A stretch of DNA of 64,000 nt from Streptomyces subrutilus (GCF_008704535.1 NZ_CP023701.1:6304001-6368000), one strand, 5' to 3'. Positions 7,876 to 17,428 are shown, numbered from the stretch's first letter. Numbers and translations are program-made. Notes: generated from the sequence alone by a model not told the origin.

Positions 7876-10800
7876 GGCTGCACCGGCTCAAGATCACCGC
7901 CTTCGGCCCCTTCGCCGACCCCCAGGAGATCGACTTCGACGCGCTCTCCGGCGCCGGGATCTTCCTGCTCCACGGACCCACCGGCGCCGGCAAGACCTCC
8001 GTCCTCGACGCCGTCTGCTACGCCCTCTACGGATCCGTGCCCGGCCCGCGCCAGGCCCCCGGCACCAGCCTGCGCAGCGACCACGCCGCCGCCGGCACCC
8101 CGACCGAGGTCACCCTCGAACTCACCGCGGGCGGCCGCCGCCTGGAGATCACCCGGCGCCCCGAACAGGACCGGCCGAAGAAGCGCGGCACCGGCACCAC
8201 CAAGGACAAGGCGCAGACCTGGCTGCGCGAGCACACCGGCGACGGCTGGGCCGCGCTCAGCCGCTCCCACCAGGAGGTCGGCGAGGAGGTCGAGCAGCTG
8301 CTCGGCATGAGCCGCGAACAGTTCTGCCAGGTCGTCCTGTTGCCACAGGGCGAGTTCGCCCGCTTCCTGCGGGCCGACGAGGCCGCCCGCGGCCGACTGC
8401 TCGGCCGGCTCTTCGACACCCGCCGCTTCGCCGCCGTCGAAGCCCTCCTCGGCGAACGCCGCCGCGCCGCCGAGGCCAAGGTCCGGGCCGGCGACGAGCA
8501 GGTCCTGCACACCGCCCAGCGGCTCGCCCAGGCCGCCGGCGACAGCGCCGACCTGCGCGACTGGCCGCTGCCCCGCCACCAGCCCGGCGACCCCGGACTC
8601 GCCGAGGCCGTCCGCGCCTGGTCGGCGGTGGCCCGCTGCGCCGCCCGCGAACGCCTCACCGTCACCGAGTACGCGCTCGCCGCCGTCGAAGGCCGGCACG
8701 CCGCCGCCCGGCGGGCCGCCGAGGACGCGCGCGAGCTCGACCGGCTCCAGCGCCGGCACGCCGAGACCACCCGCCGGGCCGCCCTGCTCGCCGAGGAGGC
8801 CCCCGAACGCGAACGCGTCCGCGCCCTGCTCGACCGGGCCCGCCGCGGCGACCTCGTGGCCCCCGCCCTGGAGCTGCGCGGGGCCGCCTGGGCCGCGCAC
8901 CTGGCCGCCGCCCACGCCGAGGCCGCCGCCCGCGCCGCACTCCCGCCGGCCCTCGCCGAGGCGGGAGCCGAACAGCTCGACACCCTGGAACAGCGGCTGC
9001 GCGGCGACCTCGGCGCGCTCGGCGCCGCCCGCCGCGCCGAGCAGCGCAGCGCCGGTATCGGCCGCGAGCGGGCCGACCTGGAGCGGGAGGCCCGGGCCGC
9101 CGAGGAGCAGGACCAGGAGTCCGGCGAGTGGCTGGAGCGCTGGGACACCACCCGGGCCGCCCTCGCCGGGCGGGTCGACCGCGCCCAGCAGGCCGCCACC
9201 CTGGCCGAGCAGCTCGCGGGCCGCCTCGAACCGGCCCGCATGCAGCTGAACGCGGCCCGGCGGCGCGACGAGCTCGCCGCCGAGGCCGACCGCACCGCCG
9301 GCGAACTGCTCTCCGTGCGCGAGGAGTCGGCCGCCGCCCGACAGCGCTGGCTGGAGCTCAAGGAGGCCCGGCTGCGCGGAATCGCGGCCGAGCTCGCCGA
9401 AGCGCTGGCCGCGGGGGAGCCCTGCGCCGTCTGCGGGTCCGCCGAACACCCCGCCCCCGCCCGACCCGCCCCCGGTCACGTCGACCGGGCCGCCGAGGAC
9501 GCCTCCCACGAGGCCTTCGAGCGGGCCGAGGAGGCCCGGGGCGCCGTCGAGCGGCGGCTCGCCGCCCTGGAGGAGGCCCGCGCCGAGGCCGCCGGCGCCG
9601 CCGGCGACACCACCACCGCCGCACTCCTCGACCTGACCGCCGATCTCAGCTCCCGGCACGCCGCCGCCCACGCCGACGCCGCCGCCCTGCACTCCGCGCG
9701 CGAGCGGCTGGCCCGCGCCGAACGCGAACACGCCACCCGCAGTGCCGACCGGCTCGACGCGGAACGCAGGGCCGCCGCCCGGGCCTCCCGGCGCGAGGCC
9801 CTGGAGCGCGAACAGGCCTCCCTGGAGGAGGAGCTCGCGCTCGTCCGGGGCGACGCCCCCACCGTCGCGGCGCGCGCCCGGACCCTGGAGGACCGGGTCC
9901 GCATGGTCTCGGCCACGGCGCTCGCGCTGCGCCGGGCCGACACCACCGCGGCCCGGCTCAAGGAGGCCGACGACCAGCTCGCCGACGCCGCCTTCAAAGC
10001 CCGGTTCGACACCGTCGAGGCCGCGGCCGACGCGGTGCTCCCCGCCTACGAACGCACCGCGCTGCAACACCGCCTGGACGCCTGGCAGGCGGAGGAGGCC
10101 ATGCTCGCCGACCGGCTCCGCGAAGCCGGCGCCGCCGAGGCCGCCCGGTTGCCGCCGGCCGCACCGGAGGCCGCCGAGGCCCGCGCGGTGCGGGCCGCGG
10201 CGAAGCTCCGTACGGCCGGCTCGGCCTTCGACGCGGCCCGCACGCGCTGCGCCGACCTGGACGCGCTCTCCCGGCAGGCCGAGGCCGAACTGCGCGCCCT
10301 GGGACCGCTGCGGGAGGCGTACGAACGGGTGGCCCGGCTGGCCGGGCTCACGGCCGGCACCTCCGCCGACAACGAGCGCAAGATGCGCCTGGAGGCGTAC
10401 GTCCTGGCCGCGCGCCTGGAACAGGTCGCCGCCGCCGCGACGGTACGGCTGCTGCGGATGTCCGGCGGCCGCTACACCCTGGTCCACTCCGACGCCCGCG
10501 CGAGCGGCCGCGGCCGCTCGGGCCTCGGGCTGCACGTGCTGGACTCCTGGACCGGCAGCGAGCGGGACACCGCCACCCTGTCCGGCGGCGAGACCTTCTT
10601 CGCCTCGCTCGCACTCGCCCTGGGCCTCGCCGACGTGGTCACGGACGAGGCGGGCGGCATGCGGCTGGACACCCTCTTCATCGACGAGGGCTTCGGCAGC
10701 CTCGACGACCAGGCGCTGGACGAGGTGCTCGACGTACTGGACTCGCTGCGCGAACGCGACCGCAGCGTCGGCATCGTCAGCCACGTCGCCGACCTGCGCA

Positions 10801-10883
10801 GCCGGGTCCAGGCCCAGCTGGAGGTCGTCAAGCAGCGCGGCGGCTCCGTGGTGCGCCACCGCACCGCAGCGCTCACGGACTGA
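7872..10883 (+). CDS. sbcC: SbcC, ATPase subunit of the SbcCD exonuclease
   Basis: 1003 residues, an SMC/Rad50-type ATPase that works with SbcD. Walker A GPTGAGKT is at residues 35-42. The zinc hook C518-A-V-C521 sits in the middle of two long Ala/Glu/Arg-rich coiled-coil arms. The ABC signature LSGGE starts at 903 and Walker B TLFIDE at 934-939. Length and order fit actinobacterial SbcC. It starts at ATG 7872 inside the sbcD stop. The last 11 bases overlap the end of the convergent Lrp-type regulator gene, so no dedicated terminator lies between them. Confidence 0.95.
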   Translation: MRLHRLKITAFGPFADPQEIDFDALSGAGIFLLHGPTGAGKTSVLDAVCYALYGSVPGPRQAPGTSLRSDHAAAGTPTEVTLELTAGGRRLEITRRPEQDRPKKRGTGTTKDKAQTWLREHTGDGWAALSRSHQEVGEEVEQLLGMSREQFCQVVLLPQGEFARFLRADEAARGRLLGRLFDTRRFAAVEALLGERRRAAEAKVRAGDEQVLHTAQRLAQAAGDSADLRDWPLPRHQPGDPGLAEAVRAWSAVARCAARERLTVTEYALAAVEGRHAAARRAAEDARELDRLQRRHAETTRRAALLAEEAPERERVRALLDRARRGDLVAPALELRGAAWAAHLAAAHAEAAARAALPPALAEAGAEQLDTLEQRLRGDLGALGAARRAEQRSAGIGRERADLEREARAAEEQDQESGEWLERWDTTRAALAGRVDRAQQAATLAEQLAGRLEPARMQLNAARRRDELAAEADRTAGELLSVREESAAARQRWLELKEARLRGIAAELAEALAAGEPCAVCGSAEHPAPARPAPGHVDRAAEDASHEAFERAEEARGAVERRLAALEEARAEAAGAAGDTTTAALLDLTADLSSRHAAAHADAAALHSARERLARAEREHATRSADRLDAERRAAARASRREALEREQASLEEELALVRGDAPTVAARARTLEDRVRMVSATALALRRADTTAARLKEADDQLADAAFKARFDTVEAAADAVLPAYERTALQHRLDAWQAEEAMLADRLREAGAAEAARLPPAAPEAAEARAVRAAAKLRTAGSAFDAARTRCADLDALSRQAEAELRALGPLREAYERVARLAGLTAGTSADNERKMRLEAYVLAARLEQVAAAATVRLLRMSGGRYTLVHSDARASGRGRSGLGLHVLDSWTGSERDTATLSGGETFFASLALALGLADVVTDEAGGMRLDTLFIDEGFGSLDDQALDEVLDVLDSLRERDRSVGIVSHVADLRSRVQAQLEVVKQRGGSVVRHRTAALTD

Positions 10884-11319
10884 GCGGGCGGCGGGGCAGT
10901 GGCGAGGAGTACACGACGCTCGTCGTCACCGAGCCGAGCCCCGAGATCCGGCCGGTGAGCTCTTCCAGGTGGGACATCGAGCGGGCGGCGACCTTCAGGA
11001 CGAAGCAGTCGTCGCCGGTGACGTGGTGGGCCTCCAGGATCTCCGGAGTGGAGTCGAGAAGGGCGTGGAACGGCTTGTAGTTGCCGTGCGGATAGCGCAG
11101 CCGGACCAGTGCCAGGATCGATTTGCCGAGCCTCTCCGCGTCGACCACCGCCGTGTACCCCGTGATCACGCCCACCTCCTCCAACCGGCGGACCCGCTCG
11201 GTGACGGCGCTCGCGGACATGGAGACGCTGCGGGCGAGCTCGGTGAAACTGGCGCGGCCGTCGCGCTGGAGGACTTCGAGGATGCGCCAGTCGGTGGCGT
11301 CCGGGGAATAATCGGTCAT
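10873..11319 (-). CDS. Lrp/AsnC family transcriptional regulator
   Basis: 148 residues. The N-terminal winged helix-turn-helix (DATDWRILEVLQRDGRASFTELARSVSMSASAVTERVRRLEEVGVI) is followed by the RAM ligand-binding domain with VTGDDCFVLKVAA and a C-terminal strand VTTSVVYSS. Such proteins sense amino acids as octamers. The gene is divergent from the rhodanese gene with 93 bp between, which contains a perfect 14-bp palindrome, so autoregulation or control of the rhodanese is plausible. Its 3' end overlaps sbcC on the other strand. Confidence 0.92.
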   Translation of the reverse strand: MTDYSPDATDWRILEVLQRDGRASFTELARSVSMSASAVTERVRRLEEVGVITGYTAVVDAERLGKSILALVRLRYPHGNYKPFHALLDSTPEILEAHHVTGDDCFVLKVAARSMSHLEELTGRISGLGSVTTSVVYSSPLPRRPLSP

Positions 11320-11332
11320 CTGCCAGAAATAG

Positions 11333-11346
11333 CAGGGAATTCCCTG
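11333..11346. promoter_or_regulatory. 14-bp perfect palindrome, candidate Lrp operator
   Basis: CAGGGAATTCCCTG lies 14 bp upstream of the Lrp-type gene and 66 bp upstream of the divergent rhodanese gene. It is AT-centred and stands out in this GC-rich DNA. Assignment to this Lrp protein rests on position only. Confidence 0.45.
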
Positions 11347-11412
11347 GTGGAACAGGGGTCGCGCCGGGGAATGCCACTTCTTCGGGTCGGTGTCGGATCA
11401 TAGATTGGCCGC

Positions 11413-12000
11413 ATGACGACGACACCACCACCACCGATGACGGGGACGCGCACCGCCGCCCGGCCCGCCGACGCGAGGGCGGCGAAGGGGGCGGCCACCG
11501 CTCCGGACCCGGACGCGGCCCCCGTCAACCCCGTGCTGCGGATTCCGCCGGCCCCGCCCGCCGTGGCGGCCGCCCACTTCGCGGCCGCCCTCGCCTTCCA
11601 CGCGGACGTGTCCGACGTCGCGGCCGCCCTCGCCGACCACCGCGAGCGGGGCGCGGAGCCAGGCTTCCAGCTGGTCGACTCCCGCTCCACCGCGGCCTGG
11701 GACCAGGCGCACGTGCCCGGCGCCGTCCACCTGCCGACCGCCCTCGTGCCCGAGCGGGCGGGGCGGCTCCTGGACCCCGCCGTGCCCGTGGTCACGTACT
11801 GCTGGGGCCCCGGTTGCAACGGAGGGACCCGCTCGGCCCTCGCCCTGGCCGAACTCGGCTACCAGGTCAAGGAGATGCTCGGCGGCATCGAGTACTGGAT
11901 CCGGGAGGGCTTCGCGGTGGAGACCCGGCGGGGCGGGCGCCGGCGCACCGCGCCCGACCCGCTGACCGCCCCCACCGCTGCGGCCGACTGCGGCTGCTGA
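11413..12000 (+). CDS. rhodanese-like sulfurtransferase
   Basis: 195 residues with one rhodanese domain from about residue 65. The entry motif LVDSRSTAAWDQAHVPGAVHLP is clear, and the active-site loop is C130-WGPGC-NGGTR. This loop is longer than the usual CxxGxR and has a second Cys (C135); the protein also ends in DCGC, which could act as a redox or sulfur-relay pair. The N-terminus (1-45) is Pro/Ala-rich and probably disordered. It likely moves sulfane sulfur or detoxifies sulfur species. It is divergent from an Lrp-type regulator that may control it. Confidence 0.85.
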   Translation: MTTTPPPPMTGTRTAARPADARAAKGAATAPDPDAAPVNPVLRIPPAPPAVAAAHFAAALAFHADVSDVAAALADHRERGAEPGFQLVDSRSTAAWDQAHVPGAVHLPTALVPERAGRLLDPAVPVVTYCWGPGCNGGTRSALALAELGYQVKEMLGGIEYWIREGFAVETRRGGRRRTAPDPLTAPTAAADCGC

Positions 12001-12020
12001 GGCCGCCCGCACACGGCAGC

Positions 12021-12052
12021 GGCCCGGCCGCCCCGTCCGGGGCGGCCGGGCC
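12021..12052. terminator. bidirectional terminator hairpin
   Basis: A perfect 14-bp stem (GGCCCGGCCGCCCC with its complement) closes a four-base loop. It lies between the convergent rhodanese and DUF885 genes, 21 bp past the rhodanese stop, and there is no U-tract, as is usual in Streptomyces. Three tandem CCACCGG units follow. Confidence 0.7.
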
Positions 12053-12101
12053 ACCGGCCACCGGCCACCGGACGCACCGGTGGCGGGTGCCGGGCCGGTG
12101 C

Positions 12102-13805
12102 TCAGAGCTTCGACAGCTCGTCCACCAGGTCGTCCAGCCCCAGCGAACCCTGCGACAGGGCCGCCATGTGCCAGGCCTTCAGGTCGAAGGAGTCGCCGCG
12201 CGCGGCGCGGGCGTTCTCCCGGCCGAGCAGCCAGGCGCGCTCGCCGAGCTTGTAGCCGATCGCCTGTCCCGGCATCGACAGGTAGCGGGTCAGCTCGCTC
12301 TCGATGAAGTCCGCCGGGCGGCCGCTGTGCAGGCCGAAGAACTCCTGCGCCAGCTCCACGGTCCAGGTCTCGCCCGGGTGGAAGGGGGAGTCGGCGGGGA
12401 TCTCCAGCTCCAGGTGCATGCCGATGTCCACGATGACCCGCGCCGCCCGCATCATCTGGCAGTCCAGGTAGCCCAGGCGCTGCTCGGCGTCCTTGAGGTA
12501 GCCCAGCTCGTCCATCAGCCGCTCTGCGTAGAGCGCCCAGCCCTCCGCGTTGGCGCTGACCAGGCCGACGCCCGCCTGGTAGCGGGAGAGCTGGTCCGCC
12601 ACGTGGGTCCACTGCGCGAGCTGCAGGTGGTGGCCGGGGACGCCCTCGTGGTACCAGGTGGAGACCAGGTCGTACACCGGGAAGCGGGTCTGGCCCATCG
12701 TCGGCAGCCAGGTGCGGCCCGGGCGCGAGAAGTCCTCCGAGGGGGACGTGTAGTACGGGGCGGCGGCGCCGCCGGGCGGGGCGATCCGCGACTCCACCCT
12801 CCGCACCCGCTCGGCGAGTTCGAAGTGGGTGCCGTCGAGGTTCTCGATGGCCTCGTCCATGATGCCCTGCAGCCAGGCCCGGACCTCGTCCACGCCCTCG
12901 ATGTGGGTGCCGTGCTCGTCCAGGTGCCGCAGCGCCTCCCAGGGGCCGGCGCCCGGCAGGATCTTGGCCGCTTCGGCCTTCATCTCGGCGAGCAGCCGGT
13001 GGTACTCCGCCCAGCCGTAGGCGTACGCCTCGTCCAGGTCGAGGTCCGTGCCGTTGAAGTACCGCGACCAGCGGGCGTACCGCTCGCGGCCCACGGTGTC
13101 CGGCCGGCCCTCGACGGCCGGGGCGTACACCGCGACCATCCAGTCGTGGAGCGCGGACAGGGCCGCGGTGGCCCCGGCGGCCGCCTCGTCCAGCTCGGCG
13201 CGCAGTGACGCGGGGCCGGCGGCGGCGAAGGAATCGAAGAACGAGGACGCGGCGTCGTCCCGGCCGGCCCAGGAGGCGAGCTGGCCGATCATCGTCGCCG
13301 TGGGGCGGGGGCCGCCGTACAGGCCGCGGTCCAGGCCCAGCTGCAGGCTCTCGCGGTAGCCGGCGAGGGCCTGCGGCACGGCGCGCAGCCGCTCGGCGAT
13401 GGCCGACCAGTCCTCCTCGGTCTCGGCCGGGGTCAGGGTGAAGACCTCGCGGACCGAGTGCACGGGGGAGTGGATGTTGCTGACGGCGCGCAGGTCCTCG
13501 TCGGCCTCGTGGACGGCGAGTTCGGCGTTCAGCCGCTCGCGCAGCAGGCGGGCGCAGCGGCGCTCGGCGTCGCTGTCCGCACCCGGCAGCCGCTCGGCGG
13601 CGTCCAGGCGGGCGAGGGTCGTGCGCGACAGCTCGGCCGCGGCGGCACGGCCGGCCGGGGAGAGGTCCGGGAGGCTGCCGGAACTCGCGGCGACACCGAG
13701 ATAGGTGCCGGTGATGGGGTCGAGGGCGACGAGGTCGTCGACGTACGCGTCGGCCACCTGGCGGGGCAGACCAGTGGCGCTGCCGTTGTGGAGGATCTCT
13801 GACAT
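12102..13805 (-). CDS. DUF885 family putative metallo-carboxypeptidase
   Basis: 567 residues of the DUF885 family. The family's zinc-peptidase-like motif reads H386-EGVPGHH (HExxPGHH), followed by LAQW and a long helical region with the conserved FFGLHSGRPADF and LTRYLSMPGQAIGYKLGE near the C-terminus. No signal peptide is seen, so it is cytoplasmic. The family is distantly like M32 carboxypeptidases; the substrate is unknown. Start ATG 13805 fits the family N-terminus; the ribosome binding site is weak. Confidence 0.88.
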   Translation of the reverse strand: MSEILHNGSATGLPRQVADAYVDDLVALDPITGTYLGVAASSGSLPDLSPAGRAAAAELSRTTLARLDAAERLPGADSDAERRCARLLRERLNAELAVHEADEDLRAVSNIHSPVHSVREVFTLTPAETEEDWSAIAERLRAVPQALAGYRESLQLGLDRGLYGGPRPTATMIGQLASWAGRDDAASSFFDSFAAAGPASLRAELDEAAAGATAALSALHDWMVAVYAPAVEGRPDTVGRERYARWSRYFNGTDLDLDEAYAYGWAEYHRLLAEMKAEAAKILPGAGPWEALRHLDEHGTHIEGVDEVRAWLQGIMDEAIENLDGTHFELAERVRRVESRIAPPGGAAAPYYTSPSEDFSRPGRTWLPTMGQTRFPVYDLVSTWYHEGVPGHHLQLAQWTHVADQLSRYQAGVGLVSANAEGWALYAERLMDELGYLKDAEQRLGYLDCQMMRAARVIVDIGMHLELEIPADSPFHPGETWTVELAQEFFGLHSGRPADFIESELTRYLSMPGQAIGYKLGERAWLLGRENARAARGDSFDLKAWHMAALSQGSLGLDDLVDELSKL

Positions 13806-13897
13806 GCGGACATCTTCGTACGCGGATGCCGATGCGTCATCATCGCCCGTCTCCGGGGGGCGCGGGCCGGCCACGGGAACCGCGGCCGACCCGGTGC

Positions 13898-15409
13898 TCA
13901 GTGCTGCTGCTCCCGCCCCTCGTACGCGTGCTGCGCCCGCGGGAGGCCGTGCGGCGGGCCCGCGGCGGTGCGGGCCGCGTCCAGCCGGGCGGTGATCACC
14001 AGGGTGCCCTCCTCGATCTGGTAGTCGAGGGGGAGGCCGAGGCCGCGCATGGCGGCGACCATGCCGGTGTTGGAGGCCTGGGTGACCGCGTAGACGCTGT
14101 CGCAGCGGGCCTCCACGGCCATCGCGATCAGCCGGCGGAGCAGCTCGGATCCGATGCCGCGCCGCTGCCAGTCGTCCTCGATCAGCAGCGCCACCTCGGT
14201 CTCGTCGCCGTCCCACAGCAGGTGGCCGAGGGCGACCATCCGGCCGGAGGCGGTGGTCGCGGCCAGGGTGCGGCCGAAGCGGGGGCTCAGCAGGTGGCCG
14301 AGGTAGCGGTCGGCGTCGGCGACGGGCCCGTGGTAGCGCAGCGAGAGGGTGCGGTCGGAGCAGCGGTCGTGCATCGCCCGGGCGGCGGGCAGGTCGGCGC
14401 CGTCGGCGCGGCGCACCGTGATCTCGTTGCCCTCGGGCAGGGTCAGGACGTCCTGGCTGCGCGGGACGCGGGGGCCGAGGCGCGCGTCCAGCTCGACGAG
14501 GGCCCTGGCGCGGGCGAACTCGGTCGGGGTGAAGGGCAGGTAGGGCCGCTCGACGGTGATCGCCCCGCCGGAGGGGTCGCGCAGCCGCATGACCGTGGCC
14601 TCCAGGACGCCTTCGACCGGGGCGTCGGCGCCCGCGTTGGGGCGGCCGGAGAGGGTGGTCGCGGGGATGGAGTGGATGGTGCAGCGGCCGAGGAGCTGGC
14701 GCAGCGCGAGGGGGAGTTCCGCGGCGTCGAGGGCGGTGCGGGTGGCCAGGCCCAGGACGCGGGTCGGGGTGTCGACGAGGTCGTGCGCGTCGGCGCGCTC
14801 GATCCAGGTGCTGTGGCCGCCGGCCCGGGCGATGGAGCGGGTGAGCTCGGCGGAGGGCAGTTCCCGCGGGGCGCGGAGCAGGAACTCGTCGACGGTGCCG
14901 CCCTCGGGGAGGGGGTGGGTCTGGAGCGTCAGGATGTCGGCGCCGCTGCGGGCGAGGGCGCCGCACAGCGCCGCGAGCGAGCCCGGCTCGTCCCGTACGG
15001 TCGTCCGCATCCGCCACAGGACGGCGTGCGGGGACGCGCCGCCCGTGGCGGCGGCCTGCGCGCCGGGCGCCGCCGGGCCGGTACCGGTACCGGTACCGGC
15101 GGCCGGCGCGGAGCCGAGGCCGTGGACCGAGGCCGCCCCCGCTGCCGCTCCGGCGAACGCGGGCTCCGCAGCGTCCGGCGGCGGCGCATGGCTGTGGCGC
15201 CTGGCCCACCACGTGTGGAAGGCCGCCGTGACGAGGAGCGCGACGGCCGAGGCGACCAGCAGTACGGGGCCCCTGGGGCCGTGCGCGACGAGATTGGCGA
15301 TGCCGTCGGCGACCGCGACGGCGCAGAAGAGCGCGGCCAGTTCGACGACGTCGCGGCGCCAGTGGTGGCGGTGGGAACGCTGGGCGGGGACATGAATACG
15401 GTCAGTCAT
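13898..15409 (-). CDS. membrane-anchored ACT domain-GNAT acetyltransferase fusion
   Basis: 503 residues. Two hydrophobic segments at about 21-42 and 47-68 are followed by an Ala/Gly-rich linker (75-127). An ACT-like domain comes next (128-205; LWRMRTTVRDEPGSLAALCGALARSGADIL), then a connecting region of uncertain type. A C-terminal GNAT domain starts near 335, with acetyl-CoA loop QRRGIGSELLRRL. ACT domains bind amino acids, so the design suggests an acetyltransferase gated by an amino acid, placed at the membrane. The start is ATG 15409. The linker holds three tandem GGTACC hexamers (15080-15097). Confidence 0.75.
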   Translation of the reverse strand: MTDRIHVPAQRSHRHHWRRDVVELAALFCAVAVADGIANLVAHGPRGPVLLVASAVALLVTAAFHTWWARRHSHAPPPDAAEPAFAGAAAGAASVHGLGSAPAAGTGTGTGPAAPGAQAAATGGASPHAVLWRMRTTVRDEPGSLAALCGALARSGADILTLQTHPLPEGGTVDEFLLRAPRELPSAELTRSIARAGGHSTWIERADAHDLVDTPTRVLGLATRTALDAAELPLALRQLLGRCTIHSIPATTLSGRPNAGADAPVEGVLEATVMRLRDPSGGAITVERPYLPFTPTEFARARALVELDARLGPRVPRSQDVLTLPEGNEITVRRADGADLPAARAMHDRCSDRTLSLRYHGPVADADRYLGHLLSPRFGRTLAATTASGRMVALGHLLWDGDETEVALLIEDDWQRRGIGSELLRRLIAMAVEARCDSVYAVTQASNTGMVAAMRGLGLPLDYQIEEGTLVITARLDAARTAAGPPHGLPRAQHAYEGREQQH

Positions 15410-15591
15410 GCACACCACTGTGGCGGAGGGGTGTTGCGTGATCACGAACGATCTGTGACCGACTGGTTAAGTATCCATCTGGCCGATTTCCCCCAGTTTT
15501 CCGGGGCGTGTCCGCCATCGCGCCGCGGGGCGGGGCCGTGCGCGATGACGGACGGGGAGCCGGGAGCGGGGCGCGGGCGGCGCCGGGCCTC

Positions 15592-17175
15592 CTACTGGCC
15601 CACCTGACCGGGCCGGAGCGTCCGGGTGAAGAGCACGCCGCCGCCCTGCCGGCGCAGCCGGACCGTGAGCTCGCCGCTGCCGCCGTCGATGTCTACCTCG
15701 CCGTAGTACGGGGGGTTCTCGGAGGGCGACATGTTGGCCACCGGCGCGGACTGGACGTACGCCGTCTCCGGCCCGAAGGTGGCGTCGAGCCGGCCCGCCG
15801 GGAAGGCGCCCGCGCCGATCGGGCCGGAGACGAACTCCCAGAACGGCGCGAAGTCGGTGAAGGCGGCCCGCTCGGGGGCGTAGTGGTTCGCGGCGGTGTA
15901 GTGGACGTCGGCGGTGAGCCAGAGCGTGCCGGTGATGCGCTGGTGCTTGATATGGCGCAGCAGTTCGGCGATCTGGAGCTCGCGGCCCAGCGGGGCGCCG
16001 GGGTCGCCCTGTGCGACGGCCTCGAAGTTCGCGGCCCCGTCGGGGACGACGATCCCCAGCGGCATGTCGGCGGCGATCACCTTCCAGGTGGCGCGGGAGC
16101 GGGACAGCTCACGCTGGAGCCAGGCGAGCTGCTCGGCGCCGAGGATGCCGACGGGGTCCTCGGTCCGGCGGCCGGGGGAGTTCGCGTCGCGGTAGGTGCG
16201 CATGTCGAGCACGAACACGTCGAGCAGCGGCCCGTACCGCATCACCCGGTACATGCGCCCCTCTGCGCGACCGCCGCGCAGGTCGGTGACGGGGTAGTAC
16301 TCGCCGAACGCCTGCCGGGCCCGGACCGCGAGGGTATCGGCGTCCCGGACGGTGTAGCGCGGGTCGTCGATCAGCTGGCCCGGGTACCAGTTGTTGCGCA
16401 CCTCGTGGTCGTCCCACTGCGCGAGGACGGGGACCTGGGCGTTGAAGCCGCGCAGGTTGCCGTCGAGCAGGTTGTAGCGGAAGTTGCCGCGGAACTCGGC
16501 GAGGGTCTCGGCTACCTTCGCCTTCTCCTCGGTGGTCACGTTGCGCCACAGGGTGCCGTCGCGCAGCGGGACGGCGGACTGGAGGGGGCCGTCGGCGTAG
16601 ATCGTGTCCCCGCTGAAGAGGAAGAAGTCGGGATCGCGCAGCCGCATCTCCTCGAAGACGCGGTAGCCGCCGAGGTCGGGGTTGATGCCCCAACCCTGGC
16701 CCGCCAGGTCCCCGGACCACAGGAAGCGCACGTCGTCGCGGCGGGAGACGGGGGTCGTACGGAAGGTGCCGTGGACCGGAGCGGAGGCGCGGCGGGGGTC
16801 GTCGGGGTCGGCGAGGACGACCCGGTAGTGGATCTGCCGGCCCGGCGGCAGGTCGCGCAGGACGGTGGTGCCGGTGAAGTCGGTGGCCGGGCCGAGCAGC
16901 GGGCCGCGGTGGCGGCGGACCGCGTAGCGGAACGACTCGCTCGGGGAGGTCTCGACGTACATCCGCGCGAGCCGGTCGGACCGGGTCCACACGGTCGCCG
17001 CATGGGCGGTGACCTCGCCGGACTGGACGCCCCAGTGGGCGCTCGGCCGGCCCGAGCGGAGCAGCGCGGGGGCGGCGAGGGCGGGCGCGGCCAGGGCGGG
17101 CGCGGCGAGCAGCGCCGAGGACAGGGCGAGGGAACCGCCGATGAGGGAACGTCGGGTCTGCGGCGTCGATGCCAT
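15592..17175 (-). CDS. phoD: PhoD-type alkaline phosphatase (Tat-exported)
   Basis: 527 residues. The Tat signal has R8R9 (TQTRRSLIGG-like context) and an odd triple LAAPA repeat before the cleavage region. A fibronectin-like N-terminal domain (HWGVQSGEVTAHAATVWTRSD) precedes the PhoD catalytic domain with SGDLAGQGWG, FFLFSGDTIYADG, VLAQWDDHEVRNNW, and LTADVHYTAANHY, which supply the Fe/Ca ligands. It hydrolyses phosphate mono- and diesters outside the cell to supply phosphate. No PhoP box was identified by eye upstream of 17175. Confidence 0.92.
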   Translation of the reverse strand: MASTPQTRRSLIGGSLALSSALLAAPALAAPALAAPALLRSGRPSAHWGVQSGEVTAHAATVWTRSDRLARMYVETSPSESFRYAVRRHRGPLLGPATDFTGTTVLRDLPPGRQIHYRVVLADPDDPRRASAPVHGTFRTTPVSRRDDVRFLWSGDLAGQGWGINPDLGGYRVFEEMRLRDPDFFLFSGDTIYADGPLQSAVPLRDGTLWRNVTTEEKAKVAETLAEFRGNFRYNLLDGNLRGFNAQVPVLAQWDDHEVRNNWYPGQLIDDPRYTVRDADTLAVRARQAFGEYYPVTDLRGGRAEGRMYRVMRYGPLLDVFVLDMRTYRDANSPGRRTEDPVGILGAEQLAWLQRELSRSRATWKVIAADMPLGIVVPDGAANFEAVAQGDPGAPLGRELQIAELLRHIKHQRITGTLWLTADVHYTAANHYAPERAAFTDFAPFWEFVSGPIGAGAFPAGRLDATFGPETAYVQSAPVANMSPSENPPYYGEVDIDGGSGELTVRLRRQGGGVLFTRTLRPGQVGQ

Positions 17176-17428
17176 CGGTGCTTCTCCAGGGGCCGGCGGG
17201 GCGGGGCCGGACCAGCGTGCCGCCGCACACCGGCCCGGCCGCGTCTCCCGCGCGAACCGCGGATGAACAACCGTGAGCGGCTCGGCCGGAGCGCGCGGCC
17301 GGTCCCGCCGCGGGGCCTCGCCACAGGGCCTGGCACGGCCTGGAGGAGCCCGCTCCGGCTCCCCGTGGCCCCGGTGGGGGGCACGGCCGGGCGCGGGGCG
17401 CGCGCGGAGGCGGGCGCCCCGAGACCCG

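Noticed and set aside
7713..10859. A 1048-codon open frame antisense to sbcC
   Set aside because: Gly/Ala/Gln-rich translation with no family motif; sbcC on the + strand has every expected motif.
12053..12080. Three CCACCGG tandem units
   Set aside because: Short, next to a terminator, and ordinary for GC-rich intergenic DNA.
15080..15097. Three tandem GGTACC hexamers
   Set aside because: They encode a Gly-Thr linker inside the ACT-GNAT protein; probably simple slippage in a low-complexity linker.
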